Both the position numbers and the translations under genes were made by a program. Shown here one piece after another: positions 6,766 through 14,226 of a DNA stretch of 18,846 nt (positions within the stretch are counted from its first letter, which is position 1; the number at the start of each line of letters is the position of its first letter). The notes under the pieces are model-generated. The model had not been told where the DNA came from. It did not search any database and saw nothing but the letters and a program-made list of their open reading frames with translations. The stretch is from NCBI GenBank assembly GCA_934463425.1, contig CAKSJP010000030.1:1-18846 (forward strand). The letters run 5' to 3'. The stretch is from an uncultured Ruminococcus sp. GTDB lineage: Bacteria > Bacillota > Clostridia > Oscillospirales > Ruminococcaceae.

Positions 6766-8241
6766 CTATCTGCGCTTTTTCGGTTTGGCCGCCGATGCAT
6801 GACGACTGGTGGGGCGGATCTGATTCCGCCGGCGATGCAGCACAACCAAAAGCAAAATGCTGCCTGTGACAACAATGATCACAGCACCAGTGATCAGACA
6901 GGGCGCATAAGCATGCAGCTTCCATTGCTGCATATACTGGCTCACAGCCTTGCTTCCGTCATTATAGACATGAAGTCTGCCGATCTCTTTTGCCTCGTCT
7001 CCCGATGCATCAGACGGCGTATAATAGCCGATGGCCTGTTCCCCGATTTCTGTAATGCTCTTCGGCACATTCAGCTGCAGCAGTGCCACACAGTTGTACA
7101 GGCACTGGTCACCCAGTGTGGTCAGACCGTCCGGCAGCTCCAGCTTTTTCAGCTTTGCACAGGAGTAAAAGCAATGATTCCCCAATTTTTTCATGGTCGA
7201 AGGCAGCTGTGCCTCCTCCATAGACAGACAATAGGCAAATGCCGCGCCCTTCAGCTCCGTCACACCCTCCGGAATAGTGACGCTTTTCAGCGAGGTACAG
7301 TAATAGAAGCAATCCTCACCGATCTCGGTGACATTGCCCAGATCGATCTGCTCCAGCACCGTAGAGCCGATAAAGCTCCAGTCCGCCAGAGCCGTACAAT
7401 CCTCCGGCACCTGGTATGAAGCCGTATCCTTTGCCTGCGGATAGCGGATCAGCGTTTTCCCGTCCGCGGTGAACAATACGCCGTCCTGAGACGCATAGGC
7501 AGCGTTTCCGTCTGCCACATCCAGCGCCGTCAGCCCCTGACAGCCGTCAAAGACATAGCTGCCCAGTTCCGTGCAGGATGCCGGCAGTGTCACCTGCTCC
7601 AATACCTGGCAATTCTGAAAGGCGTAGTCGCCGATGGTCTCGATGCCCTCCGGCAGCGTCACCTCTTTCAGCGCTGTGCAGCTGTAAAACGCCTCATTGC
7701 CGATGGTCTGAATGGTTGCCGGCACATCAAAGGACGGCAGGTAGGAACAGTTGTAGAACGCCGCCTCCGGCAGTTCTGTGAGTGTAGACGGAAGCGCCAC
7801 CTGACTCAGCATAGAACAGGACTCAAATGCGCCCTCTCCCAGTTCCGTCAGCCCCTCCGGCAGTGTCACCGTACAGAGCATGGGACAGCTGGAAAATGCA
7901 CTCTCCCCCACCTTTTGCACCGGTGCGGGAATAACCAGATTCGTCAGGAACTCACAGTTCATAAATGCTGCATCGCCGATCTCTGTGACCGGCTTTCCGT
8001 CGATCTCTGACGGAATATCTGCCGCAGTGGCAGAGGTTTGACAGGAAGTAATGGTGATGCCCGTCTCATTTTCCCGGTAGGTGAACACGCCATAGGTGGC
8101 ATCCCCGGAGATGTCAATGAAAACGCCGCTGTCCTCATCTGCTGTGGAAATATCCGCTGTTTCTGCCGATACCGAAAGCGCTGCCGGCAGACACAGCACC
8201 ATGCCCAATACGCCGCAAAGCATTCTTTTCAGATTCTTCAT
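6766..8241 (-). CDS. BspA-type LRR surface protein with C-terminal membrane anchor (second of three)
   Basis: 491 aa. Residues 1-26 are a signal peptide (cleavage likely after VSA). About 60-430 hold a long run of LRR_5 repeats with the island AYASQDGVLFTADGKTLIRYPQA. A membrane helix lies at about 449-469, followed by a short, strongly basic tail (RRRNQ...KPKKRR). The tail differs from those of its two neighbours, one very acidic and one Lys/Glu/Thr-rich, so the three proteins may face different cytoplasmic partners. An in-frame opening extends upstream to 8433 but overlaps the previous gene. The ATG at 8241 overlaps the preceding stop by four bases (ATGA) and has AGAGG seven bases upstream, so it was chosen. 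Surface binding is the family role; the ligand is unknown. Confidence 0.9.
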   Translation of the reverse strand: MKNLKRMLCGVLGMVLCLPAALSVSAETADISTADEDSGVFIDISGDATYGVFTYRENETGITITSCQTSATAADIPSEIDGKPVTEIGDAAFMNCEFLTNLVIPAPVQKVGESAFSSCPMLCTVTLPEGLTELGEGAFESCSMLSQVALPSTLTELPEAAFYNCSYLPSFDVPATIQTIGNEAFYSCTALKEVTLPEGIETIGDYAFQNCQVLEQVTLPASCTELGSYVFDGCQGLTALDVADGNAAYASQDGVLFTADGKTLIRYPQAKDTASYQVPEDCTALADWSFIGSTVLEQIDLGNVTEIGEDCFYYCTSLKSVTIPEGVTELKGAAFAYCLSMEEAQLPSTMKKLGNHCFYSCAKLKKLELPDGLTTLGDQCLYNCVALLQLNVPKSITEIGEQAIGYYTPSDASGDEAKEIGRLHVYNDGSKAVSQYMQQWKLHAYAPCLITGAVIIVVTGSILLLVVLHRRRNQIRPTSRHASAAKPKKRR

Positions 8242-9536
8242 TTGGTTTCCTCTTGGGATGCCGTTTCCGGCTGTTCTGCGTTCTCCGTCTGTTTTTCCGG
8301 TGCTTCGGCGGTCTTTTCCGTTGCCTTCTCTGCGGATTTCTCCGTCCTTTTCGGCTTCTTTCCGCTGCCGGAGAAGATCAGCACGCCGCCGCCCACCAGC
8401 AGGATCAGCGCACCTGCGCCCAGCAGGATCCATCTGCCGTAGCTCTTCCAGCCGTTGGTCGTCTCCTTGACTTCAACAGTCTCGTTGTCGCTTCCGGAGA
8501 CCTCTTCGGACAGAATGCTGTGGAACTTAAAGTTATTGGAATAGTTGTTCTCTTCGTCCTTGTCGGTACAATAGGTCTGCGCCTGTGTGCCGACCTTGCC
8601 GTAAATCACAAAATCCTCCACCTTTGTGGTCATATCTGCCTCATAGCCAAAGGCACAGAAGCCGATGGCGGTGACGCTTTCCGGAATGGTCACTTCCTTC
8701 AGTCCGGTTCCGGCGAAGGCAGCCATCTGGATCTCAGTCAGATTGTCATGAAAGGTGACCTCTGTCAGGTTGGTCTCACCGGCAAAGGCTGCTGCCTCGA
8801 TCAGCTCCAGACTCTCCGGCATGTCGAGCTTCTGGATGCCCTCGCAGTAGGCAAAGGCATACTGGCCGATCTCTGTCACAGAGTCCGGCAGCTCCAGAGA
8901 TTCCAGCGCCGAGGAAGCGAACGCCCAGTCGTCGATGTACAGCATGCCGTCCGGAAATGTCACATCCGTCAGCTTGGTATTGGAGAACGCCGAAGACCAG
9001 ATCTCCTTTACGCCGTCCGGAATGGTATAGGAGGTGCCGTCCATCGCCTGGGGATAGACGATCAGATCCTCTCCGTCTGCGGAGAACAATACGCCGTCTG
9101 TTACTGTATATGCCGTATTGCCCGCAGCCACGGTGATCTTCGACAGTGCGGTACAGCCGTAGAAGCAGGAGTGCTTGATGTCCGTCAGTGTCGCCGGAAG
9201 CGTTACAGCGGTGATCATCTCCTTGGTGGCAAATGTGCCGCCACCCAGTGTGGTGACCTTGTGACCGTCCAGTTCTTCCGGCACTTCCACCTCGGTCTCG
9301 CTGCCGTTATACTTGGTAATGGTCGCATTTTCGCCGTCCAGAGTATAGGTATAATCGCCGCTGGTAAAGCTTTCTTCGCTGCTCTCGTCGCTGCCGAGGC
9401 TGTCTGCGTCAATCACGCTGTCCTCTGCGCTGCTTTCCGCGGATGTTTCTTCTGCTGCTGCCGACAGTGCCAGCGGCTGTGTCATCACCATTGCTGCCGC
9501 AGCCAGCAGCGCTATTTTTGTTTGTTTCATTTGCAT
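8238..9536 (-). CDS. BspA-type LRR surface protein with C-terminal membrane anchor (first of three)
   Basis: 432 aa. Residues 1-28 are a signal peptide. About 29-60 are a Ser/Glu/Asp-rich linker. About 65-300 are LRR_5 repeats, including the island YTVTDGVLFSADGEDLIVYPQAMDG. The repeats end in the cap FVIYGKVGTQAQTYCTD, which has the same form as the cap of the LRR-dockerin protein. A membrane helix lies at about 369-388, then a Lys/Glu/Thr-rich cytoplasmic tail of about 40 residues. It begins 16 bases after the glmS stop, with AAAGGA six bases before the ATG at 9536 (a second ATG two codons later is less well spaced). The close spacing indicates co-transcription with glmS, an unusual partner for a surface repeat protein. 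Confidence 0.9.
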   Translation of the reverse strand: MQMKQTKIALLAAAAMVMTQPLALSAAAEETSAESSAEDSVIDADSLGSDESSEESFTSGDYTYTLDGENATITKYNGSETEVEVPEELDGHKVTTLGGGTFATKEMITAVTLPATLTDIKHSCFYGCTALSKITVAAGNTAYTVTDGVLFSADGEDLIVYPQAMDGTSYTIPDGVKEIWSSAFSNTKLTDVTFPDGMLYIDDWAFASSALESLELPDSVTEIGQYAFAYCEGIQKLDMPESLELIEAAAFAGETNLTEVTFHDNLTEIQMAAFAGTGLKEVTIPESVTAIGFCAFGYEADMTTKVEDFVIYGKVGTQAQTYCTDKDEENNYSNNFKFHSILSEEVSGSDNETVEVKETTNGWKSYGRWILLGAGALILLVGGGVLIFSGSGKKPKRTEKSAEKATEKTAEAPEKQTENAEQPETASQEETK

Positions 9537-9552
9537 CTACATTCCTTTTCTA

Positions 9553-11373
9553 TTATTCCACGGTTACGGATTTTGCCAGATTCCGGGGCTTATCGACATC
9601 ATTGCCCTTCAAAACTGAGGTATAGTATGCGATCAGCTGCAAAGGCACGACTGCGATCATGGGCATCAGCAGGTCGTCGAACTCCGGCAGCCCGAATTTC
9701 AGATCAACGGCATCCGGATCTACATTATCGCTCTCCCGGCACACCAGAATGACCCTTGCGCCCCGCGCCTTGACTTCCTTGATATTGCTGATGGTCTTTT
9801 CCATCAGCGCCTTCTGTGTGGCAACGGCGATCACCGGCATATTTTCCGTAATCAGCGAGATGGTGCCGTGCTTCAGCTCCCCTGCTGCATAGGACTCCGA
9901 GTGGATGTAGGAGATCTCTTTCAGCTTCAGCGAGCCCTCCATGCTGAGGGCATAGTCCAGACCGCGTCCGATGTACAGCAGGCTGTCTGCGGTAATCAGA
10001 GAGGAGGCAATATACTGCGCCTGCTCCTTGTGCTCCAGAATGCCGGTGATGGTATCTGAAGTATCCTGGAGCAGCTGTACCAGACGGCGGCACTCTGTCT
10101 CATCGATCTTTCCCACTGCCAGTGCCAGTTCAAAGGCAAACAGATACATCACTGCGATCTGCACCATATACGCCTTGGTAGAAGCCACGGCGATCTCCGG
10201 GCCGGCGTGGGTATAGATCAGCATATCCGCCTCTCTGGCGATGGAGCTGCCCATGGCATTGACAATGGCAAGGGTCTTTGCCCCCAGGGACTTTGCCAGA
10301 CGCATGGCAGCCAGGCTGTCTGCGGTCTCGCCGGACTGGGAAATGATGATGACCAGGTCGCCCTCACCCACCAGCGGATCCCGATAGCGGAACTCCGAAG
10401 CGATATCCACAGTCACCGGCACTCTCGCCAGCTTTTCGATGACATACTTGCCCACCGTTCCGGCATGCATGGCAGTGCCGCAGGCAACCACCTGGATATG
10501 CCGGAAGCTGCGCAGCATTTCCGGTGTGATGCCGCACTCCTCCAGATTGGGCAGACCGTCCTGGATTCTCGGCAGGATGGTGTTGCGGATGGCATTGGGC
10601 TGCTCGTGGATCTCCTTGAGCATAAAATGCGCATAGCCGTTCTTGCCGATGGCTTCGACATCCCAGTCGGCGGTTTTCAGTTCCTTTTCCACCGGCTGCC
10701 CGAATGCATCATAGATCTGCACGCCGTCGCCGCTCAGCACAGCGATCTCCTCATGCTCCAGCAGATAATAGTCCCGGGTATACTCGATGATCGCCGGCAC
10801 ATCCGATGCAATAAAGCTTTCGCCCTTGCCCACGCCCACGATCAGCGGACTTTCACAGCGCACCGCGTACACCTGATCCGGATGGTCGGCAAAAATAATT
10901 CCCAGCGCATAAGAGCCTTCCAGGTCGCGTACTGTCTCCGAAATGGTCTGGATTGGGCTGCCGTTATAGCGATAATCCAGCAGCTTTGCCACCACCTCAG
11001 TATCTGTATCGCTGGCAAAGGTCACGCCCTTGGAGATCAGATAGTCCTTGAGTTCCTTATAGTTTTCGATGATGCCGTTATGTACGATGGTCACTCTTCC
11101 GCCGCTGTGGGGATGAGAATTTACATCAGAAGGCTCGCCGTGGGTTGCCCACCGGGTGTGTCCGATTCCCACATTTCCTTCCGGCCGCCCCTCACGCGCC
11201 ATCTTGTCTTCCAGGTCTTTCAGTCTGCCCTTTGACTTTGCCACAACGATCTTTCCGTCCTGAAAAACGGCGATGCCGGCGGAGTCATAGCCCCGGTATT
11301 CCAGCTTGCTCAGTCCGTTGATGAGCACATCTGTACAATTTCGTTTTCCTACATATCCAACAATTCCACACAT
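9553..11373 (-). CDS. glmS: Glutamine-fructose-6-phosphate aminotransferase (isomerizing)
   Basis: 606 aa, full length for the family. GlmS converts fructose-6-phosphate and glutamine to glucosamine-6-phosphate and glutamate, the first committed step toward UDP-GlcNAc and peptidoglycan, in the cytoplasm. Cys2 (MCGIVGYVGKR) is the glutaminase nucleophile. The Ntn domain shows GIGHTRWATHG and SHPH...VHNGIIENY. Two SIS sugar-binding domains follow (about 290-430 and 460-590), with the signatures SQSGETADSLAA and STKAYMVQ. The catalytic region ISYIHSESYAAGELKHG and the conserved C-terminus PRNLAKSVTVE are intact. The start follows a modest GAGG box nine bases upstream and preserves Cys2, which must be exposed by removal of Met1. 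It has its own promoter and heads a long run of envelope genes. Confidence 0.98.
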   Translation of the reverse strand: MCGIVGYVGKRNCTDVLINGLSKLEYRGYDSAGIAVFQDGKIVVAKSKGRLKDLEDKMAREGRPEGNVGIGHTRWATHGEPSDVNSHPHSGGRVTIVHNGIIENYKELKDYLISKGVTFASDTDTEVVAKLLDYRYNGSPIQTISETVRDLEGSYALGIIFADHPDQVYAVRCESPLIVGVGKGESFIASDVPAIIEYTRDYYLLEHEEIAVLSGDGVQIYDAFGQPVEKELKTADWDVEAIGKNGYAHFMLKEIHEQPNAIRNTILPRIQDGLPNLEECGITPEMLRSFRHIQVVACGTAMHAGTVGKYVIEKLARVPVTVDIASEFRYRDPLVGEGDLVIIISQSGETADSLAAMRLAKSLGAKTLAIVNAMGSSIAREADMLIYTHAGPEIAVASTKAYMVQIAVMYLFAFELALAVGKIDETECRRLVQLLQDTSDTITGILEHKEQAQYIASSLITADSLLYIGRGLDYALSMEGSLKLKEISYIHSESYAAGELKHGTISLITENMPVIAVATQKALMEKTISNIKEVKARGARVILVCRESDNVDPDAVDLKFGLPEFDDLLMPMIAVVPLQLIAYYTSVLKGNDVDKPRNLAKSVTVE

Positions 11374-11491
11374 AATTCTGTGCCTCGCTTTCGTTCAGTA
11401 CCCGGCAGAACAAAACGCCCTGCCGCCATTGCGCCGACGGCATACGCCATTCCAAAAACACACCAAATCGGCGTATCCGCAGCACTGCATA
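11374..11491 (-). other. 5' leader of glmS with two hairpins, no ribozyme core
   Basis: From the predicted transcription start near 11491 to the glmS ATG there are about 118 bases. Two stems can form: a 7-bp stem (11442-11448 with 11470-11476) and a 6-bp stem CGGCAG/CTGCCG (11403-11408 with 11420-11425). In many Firmicutes this position holds the glmS ribozyme, but I cannot find its conserved core (AGCGCCAGAACU-like segment, pseudoknotted P2) here. The leader may regulate in another way or not at all. Confidence 0.4.
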
Positions 11492-11497
11492 CTATAG

Positions 11498-11526
11498 ATT
11501 ATACCATAAATACATCGGAAATGCAA
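11498..11526 (-). promoter_or_regulatory. Sigma-A promoter of glmS and probably of the whole cluster
   Basis: On the minus strand TTGCAT (11526-11521) and a perfect TATAAT (11503-11498) are separated by 17 bases. No comparably good promoter was noticed in the short gaps between the genes downstream as far as 2051. Confidence 0.85.
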
Positions 11527-11668
11527 CTGATTTTTTGGTGAAAATTGCGTGATATGGGTTTCTGAAACAAAGAAAAATACAGCAGGTTCTGCATATATGC
11601 CAGTCAGCAGCGTCTCCGGCAGCCGGAACGCCGCCGCTCTGGATTTTCTGAAAAATCTGCGAACGCGG
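11527..11668. other. Divergent intergenic stretch between the two promoters
   Basis: The gap from 11374 to 11768 holds no credible gene; short openings in it lack ribosome binding sites. Between the two promoters I see only an imperfect hairpin at 11610-11631 (TCCGG-CAG-CCGGA inside GCGT/ACGC, with one bulged base), which has no T-run and so is not a terminator. Confidence 0.5.
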
Positions 11669-11697
11669 TTGCAGTTTGCCGAAAAATGTGGTATACT
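11669..11697 (+). promoter_or_regulatory. Sigma-A promoter of the three-gene unknown operon
   Basis: TTGCAG (11669-11674) and TATACT (11692-11697) are separated by 17 bases. Transcription would start near 11704, about 65 bases before the chosen start codon. It faces away from the glmS promoter, leaving about 140 bases between the two -35 boxes. Confidence 0.8.
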
Positions 11698-11768
11698 GGT
11701 AAAGATATATCCGAACACATCGGTGCTTTCCAAAAAAAGTGCCGCCAAAGAAAGAGGTAATGCCCATC

Positions 11769-13022
11769 ATGAAGCAAAATCAAGACACCGTTGATATGGA
11801 AGCACCTGTTCTGGAACCTGATGCAGCGCTGCTCTCCTACAGCGAAAAGCTCTATCCCCTCACCTTTTCCCTCAAACAGCACAAGCTGTGGAAAACCATT
11901 CGTGAGTATGAGCCATACGCTGTGACACTGCCCGACGGCAGCTCCGCCTGCTGCATTCTCACAGGAATGGACGGGGATTTTATCTCCCTGTCCGTTTATT
12001 TCGGCGAGACCGGTTGGAACAACATCCACAAGTTCTGGGAAACCCAGGACCAGCCGGAGCACACAGAGGAACAGTACCAGGAACTGATGATGTCCCAGTG
12101 CTGTCTCCAGATCGTGTTCTGCTGCAAGGATGATCTGGCGGCGGCAGAGATCGAAAGTCTCCGCCGCTATGCCAAGGAAAACGGCATCACCTTCCGCGGC
12201 AAGAATGCCTATTTCTGCTTCCGCAGCGCCAAACCCTATCATGCCACCTGGTTCCTGGAAACCGAAGCCCAGGCGGATATCCTGGAAATAGCGCTCCGCG
12301 GCGCATTAGACCTTGCCGCACAGCTGGAACAGGGCAAGACCAAGTCTGAACTGGGACTGCTGCCCTATGCGACGACACTGCCGCGATATGTCTCCGCCGC
12401 AGACCATGCAGTCTGGGATACCATGGAAATGCCGGAAGAGACTGAGATCGCTCTGACCGCGCCGAAGCTGGACGAAGCCATGCAGCAGAAGCTCCGCCGG
12501 ATGAAAAAGGGCGGCGGCAAGTGGGAGTGCCAGCTCTACCCGTTCCCCAAGCCGGTACGCGCCAAAGAGGGTGCGCCGTTTTTCCCGTTCCTGATGCTGA
12601 TTCTGGACACCAAGCGAGACCAGCTTTTGCAGCAGCAGCCCTTGCAGTACAATGAATCCATTCTCCAGCAGGCGCTGGACGGCGTTGTGCAGGCGATCGT
12701 CAGCTACGGCCGCTGCCCAAAGAGCATTGCCGTCTGTGACAAGCGCACGGAGACCATTCTCTCCGGCATGTGCCGCAGCTGCGGCATCCTTCTGCTGCGC
12801 ACCACGCGATTTGCCATGCTGGATGAGGCAAAGGCGTCTTTCCTGGAAAACCTGGACAAGCCGGATGAGGAAGCATCTTTAGAAGAAGTCGTGGAGCTTC
12901 TGGAGCAGATGCCGGACGAAGATATGGTGAAGCTCCCGAAAGAAAGCATCCAGATGATGCTGGAAGAGGATATTCCGGCAAAGCTGCGGAAGCGGCTGGA
13001 AAAAGCATTGGAGGCGAAGTGA
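11769..13022 (+). CDS. Conserved hypothetical protein, possibly DUF7309/DUF6930-like
   Basis: 417 aa, cytoplasmic (no signal peptide or membrane helix). Two parts can be seen. The first, about 20-190, has YAVTLPDGSSACCILTGMDGDFISLSVYFG, a beta-rich segment followed by helices. The second, about 250-360, has YPFPKPV...PFFPFLMLILD, then QALDGVVQAIVSYGRCPKSIAVCDKRTETIL and a CRSCGILL motif. The C-terminal 50 residues are charged and helical. This arrangement recalls proteins annotated with DUF7309 and DUF6930, a memory-based match I cannot test here; their function is not known. Starts at GTG 11739 or ATG 11760 overlap or crowd the AGAGG box (11753-11757). The ATG at 11769 is 11 bases from it and fits best. 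First gene of a tight three-gene operon. Confidence 0.75.
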   Translation: MKQNQDTVDMEAPVLEPDAALLSYSEKLYPLTFSLKQHKLWKTIREYEPYAVTLPDGSSACCILTGMDGDFISLSVYFGETGWNNIHKFWETQDQPEHTEEQYQELMMSQCCLQIVFCCKDDLAAAEIESLRRYAKENGITFRGKNAYFCFRSAKPYHATWFLETEAQADILEIALRGALDLAAQLEQGKTKSELGLLPYATTLPRYVSAADHAVWDTMEMPEETEIALTAPKLDEAMQQKLRRMKKGGGKWECQLYPFPKPVRAKEGAPFFPFLMLILDTKRDQLLQQQPLQYNESILQQALDGVVQAIVSYGRCPKSIAVCDKRTETILSGMCRSCGILLLRTTRFAMLDEAKASFLENLDKPDEEASLEEVVELLEQMPDEDMVKLPKESIQMMLEEDIPAKLRKRLEKALEAK

Positions 13023-13026
13023 GCGT

Positions 13027-13251
13027 ATGCGTGATATTTACCGCGTTCTGCATATTTATGAGGGTGATTTCGGCTGTGAAGAACACAGCGAGCCAATGGT
13101 GGAAGTCGTTCTGGAAGCTCCGGACGGCAGACGCAGCACCATTCCGTATTCTGATGCCAAGCTGTATGCCCTGGACATTTTCGAGGGTGACAGCGTCACC
13201 CTCAAGAGCGGTCAGCTGGAAAAGGTGCATTTCCAGGGAGAAACACCATGA
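13027..13251 (+). CDS. Small hypothetical protein in the unknown operon
   Basis: 74 aa with no signal peptide or membrane helix. I do not recognise a family. The pattern MVEVVLEAPDGRRSTIPYSDAKLYALDIFEGDSVTLKSG suggests a small beta-barrel or beta-sheet fold, in which a DGR turn and a hydrophobic strand precede the acidic loop FEGDS. The ATG comes 4 bases after the previous stop, with a GGAGG box (13010-13014) 12 bases upstream, inside the end of the preceding gene. Its stop overlaps the next start by four bases (ATGA, 13248-13251). Translational coupling on its 3' side and minimal spacing on its 5' side argue that it is real and works with its neighbours. Confidence 0.75.
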   Translation: MRDIYRVLHIYEGDFGCEEHSEPMVEVVLEAPDGRRSTIPYSDAKLYALDIFEGDSVTLKSGQLEKVHFQGETP

Positions 13252-13811
13252 CAGAGATCGAGATCCAACAGCGCGCCAAGCAATATCTGGACTGCCTGGT
13301 GCAGGGCATCAATCCCCTGGACGGCTCGGTCATTCCGGAACAGGACACCGTCCGGCAGGTGCGCATCGCCAAGTGCCTGCACTATGTTTCCGGCATTCTG
13401 GGACAGGTGATCGAGAATCACGGCGAGGTACAGCGCGTGAAGAAAAAGCGCTCTGAGCGCCTGCCCTTTTTCCTCACCCCGGAGCAGCTGCTCTCCCTGA
13501 AACCAGAGCCGCAGCCGGTAACCATCTCCGAGATCGTTCAGAAATGCAACGCCATGATCGACGAATACACCATGTGCAGGCTGAAATCCACTACCCTCAC
13601 CCAATGGCTGGTGCACGCCGGCTTTCTGGAGGAAATCTCCGTCGGAGAAAACCGCCACCGGAAAATCCCCACCGAAGCCGGTGCTTCTCTGGGCATCGCC
13701 GAGAAAACGGTGCAGAGCTTCGACCGCACCTATCCAGTGGTGACCTATGCACCCCGCGCACAGGAATTTCTCTTTGAAAACCTGGAAATGATGCTGGAAG
13801 AAAATGACTGA
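13248..13811 (+). CDS. Hypothetical protein with possible winged-helix domain
   Basis: 187 aa, cytoplasmic. The N-terminal third reads LDCLVQGINPLDGSVIPEQDTVRQVRIAKCLHYVSGILGQVIE (about 14-56). This segment resembles one I associate loosely with nucleic-acid-handling proteins of Firmicutes, where a 'G.NP..G' turn precedes a helix. A basic stretch KKKRSER (65-71) follows. Residues 91-155, with TLTQWLVHAGFLEEI...RHRKIPTEAGASLGI, have the helix-helix-beta wing look of a winged helix. DNA or RNA binding is therefore plausible but unproven. The start overlaps the 74-aa gene's stop by four bases. A strong terminator follows from 13870, ending the operon. Confidence 0.75.
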   Translation: MTEIEIQQRAKQYLDCLVQGINPLDGSVIPEQDTVRQVRIAKCLHYVSGILGQVIENHGEVQRVKKKRSERLPFFLTPEQLLSLKPEPQPVTISEIVQKCNAMIDEYTMCRLKSTTLTQWLVHAGFLEEISVGENRHRKIPTEAGASLGIAEKTVQSFDRTYPVVTYAPRAQEFLFENLEMMLEEND

Positions 13812-13869
13812 CACATCAGGGGTCTGACAATGTACGGATTTCTCAATCAAGCCTCTAACATATAACAGA

Positions 13870-13918
13870 AAAACCGCCTCTGGTCGAGAAATACTCCCGA
13901 TCAGAGGCGGTTTTCTTT
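13870..13918. terminator. Bidirectional terminator between convergent operons
   Basis: A 13-bp perfect stem (13870-13882 with 13902-13914), extended by one wobble and three more pairs, closes an 11-base loop. It is bordered by A and T runs. It ends the + strand three-gene operon (stop at 13811) and the minus-strand rpoBC transcript (stop at 13917, directly beside it). Confidence 0.9.
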
Positions 13919-14222
13919 ATTTATCTTTTTCAGTCTGTTTCGCAGAAGCTGCGTTCGCCTGTTCCTTTGCCGCTTTCAGCTTTTTCAGGCTGGGCCGCAT
14001 GACCAGAAAGGCAGTCGCGCCGCAGGTCACAGTGAAAATCACCAGAACGATCACGACCTGCTTTGTCTTTCCGCTGTCCTTCGCGCTGTCTGCGGATTCC
14101 GTCTCCGCCGCAGTGGTCTGCGGCGCGGCGGTCTCTGCTGCTGCCGGAATCGTCCAGAGACTTCCCAGCAGAAGCAATCCGCTCAACAGAGCGCAAAGGC
14201 ATCTTTTCCAACGCTGTCCCAT
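13917..14222 (-). CDS. Small membrane protein of unknown function downstream of rpoC
   Basis: 101 aa. Residues 1-29 look like a signal peptide (basic MGQRWKR, a Leu-rich core, then IPAAAE). Residues 30-53 are a Thr/Ala/Glu/Ser-rich outer segment. Residues 54-75 are a membrane helix, followed by a Lys/Ala-rich cytoplasmic tail (LKKLKAAKEQANAASAKQTEKDK). If the signal is cleaved, only about 25 residues face outward. The ATG at 14222 is 4 bases after the rpoC stop, so it should be co-transcribed. The ribosome binding site is weak, which suggests translation depends on ribosomes finishing rpoC. An in-frame opening extends to 14291, but it overlaps rpoC and has no better start. No known family comes to mind. 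Confidence 0.7.
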   Translation of the reverse strand: MGQRWKRCLCALLSGLLLLGSLWTIPAAAETAAPQTTAAETESADSAKDSGKTKQVVIVLVIFTVTCGATAFLVMRPSLKKLKAAKEQANAASAKQTEKDK

Positions 14223-14226
14223 GGGT

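Noticed and set aside
8242..8433. N-terminal extension of the second LRR protein
   Set aside because: It overlaps the previous gene, is Arg/Gly-rich out-of-frame sequence, and would bury the signal peptide. The ATGA overlap at 8238-8241 gives the true start.
5022..9536. Regularly spaced repeats suggesting a CRISPR array or tandem DNA repeat
   Set aside because: The periodicity is that of degenerate LRR codons inside open reading frames. No identical repeat with unique spacers is present.
8253..9752. 499-codon + strand opening opposite the first LRR gene and the end of glmS
   Set aside because: It is antisense to genes with signal peptides, repeats and good starts. Its translation has no coherent domains.
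11374..11530. glmS ribozyme
   Set aside because: The expected conserved core sequence was looked for on the minus strand and not seen. The leader is also short.
11610..11631. Hairpin as a terminator between the divergent promoters
   Set aside because: There is no T-run on either side and no gene ends there.
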